From: Paracoccaceae bacterium
GTDB lineage: Bacteria > Pseudomonadota > Alphaproteobacteria > Rhodobacterales > Rhodobacteraceae
Length of the DNA stretch: 12,197 nt
Assembly (NCBI GenBank): GCA_013214715.1
Contig: JABSSB010000153.1
Location: 1 to 12,197, forward strand
Direction of reading: 5' to 3'
Positions 6,330 through 12,197 of the stretch are shown here, one piece after another (the stretch's first letter is position 1; every line of letters starts with the position of its first letter). The position numbers and the translations under genes were made by a program. The notes under the pieces were generated by a model, which did no database searches, was not told where the DNA came from, and saw only the letters and a program-made list of their open reading frames with translations.

Positions 6330-7520
6330 ATGACCCTGACACGCACGGCCACGACCTTTGCCCCTCCGGTGATGGAGGCGCGGCGCTGGCTTGACGGCGT
6401 GGATTTCCCGCCCGAGCGGCCCCTGATCAATGTGAGTCAGGCCGCGCCGGTGGACCCGCCGCCCGAGGCGATGCGGCAGGCCATGGCCGATGCCGTGCTG
6501 CATGAAGACAAGGCCCATCTTTATGGCCCTGTCTTGGGAGAGCCCGCTCTGCGCGCCGAACTGGCCGCTCAGATCAGCGCCCATTATGGCGGCACGGTCG
6601 TGCCCGCGCAGATCGGCATCACCTCTGGCTGCAATCAAGCCTTTGCGGCTGCCATCCATGCTCTGACAGGCGAAGAGGATGAGGTTATCCTGCCAACACC
6701 TTGGTATTTCAATCACAAGATGTGGTTGGACATGGCAGGCGTACGGGCAGTGCCGCTGGTGACAGGCAGCGATCTTCTGCCCGACCCCGACGCGCTGGCA
6801 GGATTGATCACGGAACGCACCAGGGCGGTAGCGTTGGTTACGCCCAACAATCCCGGCGGCGTTGAATACCCCTCTGATCTGGTCGGCGCGATCTATGATC
6901 TCTGCGCGGCGCGCGGCATCCGCTTGATCCTTGATGAAACCTATCGCGATTTCGACAGCCGCAGCGGTCCGCCGCATGACCTCTTCACCCGGCCCGATTG
7001 GGACCGGACGCTGGTACATCTTTATTCCTTTTCCAAAGCCTATCGCCTGACAGGTCACCGTGTCGGCGCCTTGGCATGCGATACCGGCCTGCTGGCCGAG
7101 ATCGAAAAGTTTCTGGACACGGTCGCGATCTGCCCCGGTCAGGTTGGCCAGCGCGCCGCCCTTTGGGGGATGCAGAACCTTGGCCAATGGCTGACCGGAG
7201 AGCGGGCCGAAATCCTCGACCGGCGCGCCGCGATCGAAGATCAGTTCCCGCGACTCGCCGCGCAGGGCTGGCGGCTGATGGGCGTGGGCGCCTATTTCGC
7301 CTATGTGGAGCATCCTTTCACCCTGCCCTCGGACGCATTGGCGCAGGCTTTGGTGCGCGATGCGGGCGTTCTGCTGCTGCCCGGCACGATGTTCCAGCCT
7401 GAAGATGAGGTCAGCGGCCAACATCAGCTGCGCATCGCCTTCGCCAATATCGACCGGGCAGGGATCGGCCTGCTTTTCGACCGTCTGGCCACGCTGGACT
7501 ATGACCGCCGCGCGTCTTGA
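6330..7520 (+). CDS. PLP-dependent class I/II aminotransferase, substrate unknown
   Basis: A 396-residue fold-type I aminotransferase from the start chosen here. Landmarks: TSGCNQAF (residues 98-105, phosphate-binding end), PTPWYF (aromatic Trp125/Tyr126 that stacks on the PLP ring), NNPGG (residues 173-177), DETY (202-205), the Schiff-base lysine in SFSKAYRLTGHRVG (Lys236) and a carboxylate-binding Arg in QLRIAF (Arg368). The motif is NPGG instead of the usual NPTG. It catalyses transamination of an amino acid with a 2-oxo acid; the amino donor cannot be assigned. ATG 6330 and ATG 6321 are both plausible and neither has a strong ribosome site; a TTG at 6276 overlapping the gpt stop is less likely. 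It lies between gpt and ppiD on the same strand. Confidence 0.9.
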   Translation: MTLTRTATTFAPPVMEARRWLDGVDFPPERPLINVSQAAPVDPPPEAMRQAMADAVLHEDKAHLYGPVLGEPALRAELAAQISAHYGGTVVPAQIGITSGCNQAFAAAIHALTGEEDEVILPTPWYFNHKMWLDMAGVRAVPLVTGSDLLPDPDALAGLITERTRAVALVTPNNPGGVEYPSDLVGAIYDLCAARGIRLILDETYRDFDSRSGPPHDLFTRPDWDRTLVHLYSFSKAYRLTGHRVGALACDTGLLAEIEKFLDTVAICPGQVGQRAALWGMQNLGQWLTGERAEILDRRAAIEDQFPRLAAQGWRLMGVGAYFAYVEHPFTLPSDALAQALVRDAGVLLLPGTMFQPEDEVSGQHQLRIAFANIDRAGIGLLFDRLATLDYDRRAS

Positions 7521-7601
7521 TCGGTTAACCGCTTGTGCCCCATCGGCGCAGGCCCTATTCATCATCGAAACGCGAACAGAGCGGGCCAGCGGGGGAGCAT
7601 C

Positions 7602-9446
7602 ATGGCGTCGGGCAAAAAGACACTTAGCAACACTTTTGTCTGGATTCTGCTGGGTCTGTTGATCGTCGGGCTTGCGGGCTTTGGCGCGACCAATTTCTCG
7701 GGCACCATTCGCAGCATCGGCTCGGTTGGGTCAGTGTCGATCTCGACCGATGATTATGCCCGCGCCCTGCAAAACCAGCAGCGTGCCCTGCAGACCCAGA
7801 TGGGTCAAACCGTCACCATGGCACAGGTTGCCGAATTCGGTCTGGACCGCTTGGCATTGGAACAGCTGGTGCTGGCCGCCGCCATCGACAGCGAAGTGGC
7901 CGAACTGGGCCTGTCCGTCGGTGACGAGGAATTACAGCGCGAAATCCTTGCCTATCCGGCCTTTCAGGGGCTCGACGGGAATTTTGACCGCGAGGCTTAC
8001 GCCTATACGCTTGATCAGGCGGGCTTGAGCGAAGCGGAGTTCGAAAGCGATATCCGCGCCGACCGCGCGCGTCAGATCGTGCAGGCGGCGATCCTGTCCT
8101 CGATTGTCATGCCCGATACGATGGTTGATCAACTGGTGGCCTTTGTCGGTGCCCGGCGCAGCTTTACTTGGGCCGCGCTTGGCCCCGATGCGTTAGAGGC
8201 GCTGCCGGAAGAGGCCACCGAAACCGAGCTGCGTGCTTATTACGACGCCAATACCGACGCCTTCATGCTGCCAGAGACACGCCGCATCACCTATGCCTGG
8301 CTCACACCCGGGATGATGCTGGACACGATCGACGTGGACGAGGCCGAATTGACGCGCCTCTATGAAGAGCGCAGCGCGCAATATAACCTGCCCGAACGGC
8401 GTCTGGTCGAACGGCTGGTCTATGGCAGCACATCCGAGGCCGAGGCCGCATTGGCCCGGATCGCGGACGGCTCTGCCACCTTTGAAACGCTCGTGGATGA
8501 ACGCGGCCTGACCCTCTCGGATGTCGATCTGGGCGATGTCGAGATCAGCGACCTTGGGACAGCTGGGGACCCTGTCTTTACCGCAGAGGTCGGCGATGTC
8601 GTCGGCCCGCTAGAGACCGATCTGGGCCCTGCGATCTTCAATATCGGCGCCGTTTTGGAAGCGCAGGTCACCCCCTTTGACCAGGTTCGCGATGAGCTGC
8701 GCGATGAATTGGCCCGCAGCCGTGCCACGCGTAGCATTGAGCGTATGTCCTCGGATGTCGACGATCTGCTGGCCGGCGGTGCCACACTGGAAGAATTGCC
8801 GAGCGAGACCGAGATGCAGGTCGGCACGATCGACTTCTCAGACCTCTCCGAAGACACCATCGCCGCCTATAACGCCTTCCGCGAAGCCGCGCTGAGCGTC
8901 ACGCAGGACGACTTCCCCGAGGTGGGCTTTCTCGATGATGGCGGCATTTTCGCCCTGCGGCTCGATGAAATCGTGGCCCCGCGGCCAGAACCCTTTGACA
9001 GCGCACGCGATGCCGTGGCCGAGCTTGTGTCCGCCGAACGGCTTTCTGACGCGCTGCGCGCCCGCGCCGATGAACTGGTGGCCGAGCTCGCGATCTCGGG
9101 CGATTTCACCGAATTGGGCCTGCCGATCCGCGTTGAAAACGGGTTGACCCGCACCGCCTATATTGACGGCACGGCCCCCGATTTCATGACGCAGGTCTTC
9201 GAGATGGAAGACGGAGAGATCCGGGTGATCGATAATGCCGGTGGCATGGCGATCCTGCGTCTTGATGCCAGCCTCCCCGCCGATGACACCGATGAGCTCG
9301 CCCAGCTGCGCACCGCGCTTCAGGCGCAGCTCAGCGAAGGTCTGGCGCAGGACATCTATGCCGCCTTCTCGCGTGATGCGTTTATGCGCTCGGAACGCGA
9401 TATCGATCAGCGCGCCGTAGATGCGGTGCTCCTGTCTTTTCAGTAA
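7602..9446 (+). CDS. ppiD: PpiD-like membrane-anchored periplasmic chaperone / peptidylprolyl isomerase
   Basis: A 614-residue protein of the SurA/PpiD family that assists folding of exported proteins at the periplasmic face of the inner membrane. A short cytoplasmic basic start (MASGKK) is followed by one transmembrane helix, about residues 11-29. The SurA_N-like helical domain covers roughly residues 40-190. A parvulin-like domain follows at about 245-355, containing FETLVDERG and VGDVVGPLETDLGPAIFNIG. A long acidic C-terminal region ends the protein. The parvulin core is divergent, and E. coli PpiD itself is reported to lack isomerase activity, so a chaperone role is the safer reading. GGGGGAG precedes the ATG at 7602 by 4 bases, which decides the start over a TTG at 7533. 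trpE begins 9 bases after its stop, suggesting co-transcription. Confidence 0.9.
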   Translation: MASGKKTLSNTFVWILLGLLIVGLAGFGATNFSGTIRSIGSVGSVSISTDDYARALQNQQRALQTQMGQTVTMAQVAEFGLDRLALEQLVLAAAIDSEVAELGLSVGDEELQREILAYPAFQGLDGNFDREAYAYTLDQAGLSEAEFESDIRADRARQIVQAAILSSIVMPDTMVDQLVAFVGARRSFTWAALGPDALEALPEEATETELRAYYDANTDAFMLPETRRITYAWLTPGMMLDTIDVDEAELTRLYEERSAQYNLPERRLVERLVYGSTSEAEAALARIADGSATFETLVDERGLTLSDVDLGDVEISDLGTAGDPVFTAEVGDVVGPLETDLGPAIFNIGAVLEAQVTPFDQVRDELRDELARSRATRSIERMSSDVDDLLAGGATLEELPSETEMQVGTIDFSDLSEDTIAAYNAFREAALSVTQDDFPEVGFLDDGGIFALRLDEIVAPRPEPFDSARDAVAELVSAERLSDALRARADELVAELAISGDFTELGLPIRVENGLTRTAYIDGTAPDFMTQVFEMEDGEIRVIDNAGGMAILRLDASLPADDTDELAQLRTALQAQLSEGLAQDIYAAFSRDAFMRSERDIDQRAVDAVLLSFQ

Positions 9447-9455
9447 GGGCCCGAG

Positions 9456-10967
9456 ATGGAGCTGACCCCCGATTTCGACAGCTTTGCCCGCGCCTATGAG
9501 GCGGGGAAAAATCAGGTCGTGCACGCAAAATTAGCCGCTGATCTGGACACGCCGGTGTCGCTAATGCTGAAAATGACCGGCGCGCGCAAGGATGCATTCA
9601 TCCTTGAATCCGTGACCGGCGGCGAGGTGCGCGGACGTTATTCGATCATCGGGATGAAGCCAGATCTGATCTGGCGCTGCAACGGGACGGCGTCCGAAAT
9701 CAATCGGACCGCTCGTTATGATGACGCAGCCTTTGACCCGCAAAGCGGCGATCCAATGGACAATCTGCGCGCGCTGATCGCGGAAAGCCGGATTGATCTG
9801 CCCGCCGATCTGCCTCAGGCGGCAGCGGGGCTTTTTGGCTATCTCGGCTATGATATGGTGCGGCTCGTCGAACATCTGCCAGATGTGCCGCCCGATCCCA
9901 TTGGCCTGCCCGATGCGGTGATGATGCGCCCATCCGTGGTGGCGGTGCTGGACGGGGTCAAAGGCGATGTGACCGTGGTCTCCCCTGCCTGGGTGCGCGA
10001 TGGGTTGTCGGCCCGCGCGGCCTATGCCCAGGCCGCCGAGCGTGTGATGGACGCGCTGCGCGATCTGGACCGCGCCATGCCGTCTGACACCCGCGATCTG
10101 GGTCAGGCCGATGATATAGCCCCGCCGCAATCCAACTTTACCCGCGATGGCTACAAGGCCGCGGTGGACAAGGCCAAAGACTATATCCGCGCTGGCGATA
10201 TCTTCCAGGTCGTGCCCTCGCAGCGCTGGACGCAGGATTTCCCGCATCCGCCCTTTGCGCTTTACCGTTCGCTGCGGCGCACGAACCCTTCGCCTTTCAT
10301 GTTCTTCTTCAATTTCGGCGGCTTTCAGGTCATCGGTGCCAGCCCCGAAATCCTCGTGCGCGTCTTCGGGCAAGAGGTCACAATCCGCCCCATCGCTGGC
10401 ACCCGCCCGCGCGGCGCAACACCGGAAGAAGACCGCGCGCATGAGGCCGACCTTTTGGCCGACAAGAAAGAGTTGGCCGAACATCTCATGCTGCTCGATC
10501 TGGGGCGCAATGACACGGGCCGAGTGTCCAAAATCGGCACCGTCCGCCCGACCGAGCAATTCATCATCGAACGCTACAGCCATGTGATGCATATCGTGTC
10601 GAACGTTGTCGGCGAATTGGCCGAAGGCAAAGACGCGCTGGACGCGTTCTTTGCCGGGATGCCCGCTGGCACAGTCTCGGGTGCGCCCAAGGTGCGCGCG
10701 ATGGAAATCATTGATGAGTTGGAGCCGGAAAAGCGCGGCGTCTATGGCGGCGGCGTCGGCTATTTTAGCGCGGGCGGCGACATGGACATGTGCATCGCCC
10801 TGCGCACGGCCGTTCTGAAAGATGAAAACCTGTATATTCAGGCAGGCGGTGGCGTTGTCTATGACAGCGACCCGGAGGCCGAATATATGGAAACCGTCCA
10901 TAAATCGAACGCGATCCGCCGCGCAGCCGCGGATGCCGCCCGCTTTACCGATCGCGGCAAGAACTGA
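9456..10967 (+). CDS. trpE: Anthranilate synthase component I
   Basis: A 503-residue enzyme that converts chorismate with ammonia (from glutamine via the TrpG partner) to anthranilate, the first committed step of tryptophan synthesis. The N-terminal ILESVTGGEVRGRYS (residues 49-63) corresponds to the LLES-type tryptophan feedback site. The catalytic chorismate-binding domain holds IRAGDIFQVVPSQR (244-257), GASPEILVR (294-302), RPIAGTRPRG (311-320), LLDLGRNDTGRV (346-357), AGTVSGAPKVRAME (404-417) and GGGVVYDSDPEAEY (464-477). Length matches the family and there is no fused TrpG domain. The ATG is preceded by AAGGGC. It follows ppiD by 9 bases and is ended by a probable terminator. trpG is not downstream here; the next gene is an unrelated nucleotidase. 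Confidence 0.97.
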   Translation: MELTPDFDSFARAYEAGKNQVVHAKLAADLDTPVSLMLKMTGARKDAFILESVTGGEVRGRYSIIGMKPDLIWRCNGTASEINRTARYDDAAFDPQSGDPMDNLRALIAESRIDLPADLPQAAAGLFGYLGYDMVRLVEHLPDVPPDPIGLPDAVMMRPSVVAVLDGVKGDVTVVSPAWVRDGLSARAAYAQAAERVMDALRDLDRAMPSDTRDLGQADDIAPPQSNFTRDGYKAAVDKAKDYIRAGDIFQVVPSQRWTQDFPHPPFALYRSLRRTNPSPFMFFFNFGGFQVIGASPEILVRVFGQEVTIRPIAGTRPRGATPEEDRAHEADLLADKKELAEHLMLLDLGRNDTGRVSKIGTVRPTEQFIIERYSHVMHIVSNVVGELAEGKDALDAFFAGMPAGTVSGAPKVRAMEIIDELEPEKRGVYGGGVGYFSAGGDMDMCIALRTAVLKDENLYIQAGGGVVYDSDPEAEYMETVHKSNAIRRAAADAARFTDRGKN

Positions 10968-10968
10968 C

Positions 10969-11005
10969 GGGCGCGCCTCTTGCGCGTCCCTTGTTTCTTC
11001 TCTTT
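10969..11005 (+). terminator. Probable rho-independent terminator of the ppiD-trpE unit
   Basis: One base after the trpE stop, gggcgcg (10969-10975) pairs with cgcgtccc (10983-10990) with one bulged base and a 7-base loop. A pyrimidine run rich in T (10991-11005) follows. The arrangement is what is expected at an operon end, though the T-tract is interrupted by C. Confidence 0.6.
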
Positions 11006-11040
11006 CCAAATACCCCTGGCCACGCTCAATACAGTCGCGG

Positions 11041-11058
11041 CGTCATAAACCGCTCACA
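11041..11058 (+). promoter_or_regulatory. PHO-box-like site upstream of the nucleotidase gene
   Basis: Reads cgtcataaaccgctcaca. Two half-sites, CGTCATA and GCTCACA, are separated by 4 bases, so the TCAYA cores repeat with the 11-bp period of a PhoB box (consensus TGTCATA-4-TGTCACA). It lies 67 bases ahead of the ATG of a secreted phosphoesterase, a typical phosphate-starvation target. Match is 6/7 and 5/7 per half; no good -10 is obvious downstream. Confidence 0.4.
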
Positions 11059-11067
11059 TCGGTTGCA

Positions 11068-11084
11068 ACCCTTTGTTACCCTTT
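11068..11084 (+). repeat. Direct repeat ACCCTTT x2 with 10-bp period
   Basis: Two copies of ACCCTTT (11068-11074 and 11078-11084) lie just after the PHO-box-like site and about 40 bases ahead of the nucleotidase ATG, where the promoter core or leader should be. One helical turn separates them. It could be a regulator site or chance. Confidence 0.3.
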
Positions 11085-11125
11085 CCCGCAATAAGTGTGT
11101 GACCGTAGCAAGGACTGCGGCACAG

Positions 11126-12197
11126 ATGCCGCCATTCATCTTCATTCGCCGCCATTTCCTCGCCTCAACTGCTGGCTTTGTCGCCCTGCACCCGTTTTCT
11201 GTGCAAGCCGCTGGCAATCAAGCGCATCTGCGGCTGATGGAAACCACCAATTTGCACTTGCATGTCTTTCCCTATGACTATTATGGCGACCGCGAGGTCG
11301 ACACAGTTGGCCTCGCGCGCACGGCCTCGATCATCAAGGATATCCGGGCCGAAGCGACCAATGCTCTGTTGCTGGACAATGGCGATTTCCTGCACGGCAA
11401 CCCGATGGGTGATTACATCGCCTATGAGCGTGGGATAAAAGTGGGAAATGCACCCCGTCATCACCGCGATGAACACGATCGGCTTTGACGCATCGATCCT
11501 AGGCAATCACGAGTTCAACTACGGTTTGGATTTTCTGGCCAATCTCTGGCCGGAGCGAATTTTCCGGTGGTGTCGGCCAATGTCGTTCTCGAACCCGGCG
11601 CCTCCCCGCGGGACCACAAAACGCTGGTCCTGCCCTACGTGGTTCTGGACCGCCAGATCACGGATGGTGCGGGCAACAGCCACCCGGTCCGGGTCGGCAT
11701 CATCGGGTTTGTGCCGCCGCAGATCATGAACTGGGACCGCCGCCATCTTGAAGACAATGTCATCGCCCGCGATATCATCGAGACCGCCAAAGCCTATGTC
11801 CCGCAAATCCGTGAAGAGGGCGCAGATATCGTGATCGCCCTGTCGCATTCCGGCATCGGATCGCCCGATGCCGTGGAGGGGATGGAAAACGCCTCTGTCC
11901 CGCTGGCGGCGATTGACGGGATTTATGCGATCATGACCGGCCATAGCCATCTGGTCTTCCCGTCTTCGACCTTTGACGGCTTTGCTGCCGTTGACGCCAG
12001 TGCTGGCACAATCCACGGCAAACCGGCAGCGATGGGTGGCTATTGGGGCTCTCATCTGGGCCTGATCGACCTGATGCTCGAACGCGACGGCAGCAGCTGG
12101 CGCGTCATGGTGCATAGCGCCGAGGCGCGCCCGATCTCCAAACGCAACAAAGACCGTTCCGTCACCGCCTTGGTGGGCAGCCAACAGGAAGTGCTGG
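11126..12197 (+). pseudogene. CpdB-like 2',3'-cyclic-nucleotide phosphodiesterase / 5'-nucleotidase, frame-disrupted, 3' end outside window
   Basis: The family consists of periplasmic two-metal phosphoesterases that release phosphate from nucleotides. The product starts with a twin-arginine-like signal (RRHFLA, residues 8-13, hydrophobic to about 28). The frame from 11126 encodes LLLDNGDFLHGNPMGDY up to about 11447, then would stop at TGA 11486-11488. Homology continues in the +1 frame from ATG 11448 (MHPVITAMNTIGFD, LGNHEFNYGLDF) to about 11543, then returns to the original frame from 11546 (LAGANFPVVSANVV) and stays open to 12197, including MTGHSHLVFP with the metal-binding GHSH. Two indels of opposite sign therefore flank about 100 bp. 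The first metal motif reads TTNLHLH, with Asn42 where the family has Asp (TTDLH). ATG 11126 is chosen for the signal peptide, with AAGGA about 11 bases upstream. Decaying gene or sequence errors; family call is secure. Confidence 0.82.

Noticed and set aside
5140..6342. 400-codon open frame on the minus strand
   Set aside because: It lies antisense to fabI and gpt, has no recognisable domain and reflects codon bias of those genes.
7522..7531. CGGTTAACCG palindrome after the aminotransferase
   Set aside because: A perfect 10-base palindrome without loop or T-tract cannot act as a terminator, and nothing else supports a site.
6306..7565. 419-codon open frame on the minus strand
   Set aside because: Antisense shadow of the aminotransferase, rich in His/Gln/Arg/Gly as expected for a complement frame.
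9561..11009. 482-codon open frame on the minus strand
   Set aside because: Antisense shadow of trpE without family motifs.
11441..11548. Programmed ribosomal frameshifting in the nucleotidase gene
   Set aside because: Two opposite shifts would be needed within 100 bases, with no strong slippery heptamer or downstream structure seen, and the family is not known to use recoding.

Overview
The window looks like an ordinary stretch of a GC-rich alphaproteobacterial chromosome, most likely from the Rhodobacterales (Roseobacter/Rhodobacter group). The evidence is the set of gene families: a class II (B12-dependent) ribonucleotide reductase, a two-domain cold-shock protein next to a DUF192 protein, a PpiD-like foldase directly ahead of trpE, and strong GC preference at third codon positions. 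This placement is inference from gene content; no taxonomic search was possible. No insertion sequence, phage gene, CRISPR array or toxin-antitoxin pair is visible.

Layout. Positions 1-1872 (minus strand) carry the N-terminal 624 codons of nrdJ, whose 3' end lies off the window. The 494-base gap from 1873 to 2366 holds the apparent nrdJ control region: a pair of NrdR-box-like palindromes 30 bp apart, a candidate promoter overlapping one of them, and a leader that can fold in two mutually exclusive ways. Next come a small lipoprotein (plus strand), tRNA-Pro(UGG) (minus), an exported DUF192 protein (minus), a two-domain cold-shock protein (minus) and pdxH (minus). A 129-base divergent gap with a possible three-way-junction fold separates pdxH from fabI. 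From fabI onward all genes read rightward: fabI, a xanthine phosphoribosyltransferase (gpt), a class I aminotransferase, a PpiD-like periplasmic chaperone, trpE, a probable terminator, and a CpdB-like periplasmic nucleotidase running off the right edge.

How the genes work together. Most are housekeeping genes of nucleotide, cofactor, lipid and tryptophan metabolism. They are neighbours more than a single pathway. nrdJ makes dNTPs, PdxH makes the pyridoxal phosphate needed by the aminotransferase at 6330-7520, FabI completes fatty-acid elongation, Gpt salvages purines and TrpE commits chorismate to tryptophan. The ppiD-trpE junction is only 9 bp, so these two are probably co-transcribed.

The most unusual locus is the CpdB-like gene at the right end. 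It has two compensating frameshifts about 100 bp apart and an Asn where the family has a metal-binding Asp, with a PHO-box-like site upstream. It is either a decaying gene or one affected by sequence errors. I found no convincing new biological system; the best unexplained signals are regulatory: the nrdJ leader, the pdxH-fabI intergenic fold and the direct repeats at the cold-shock promoter.
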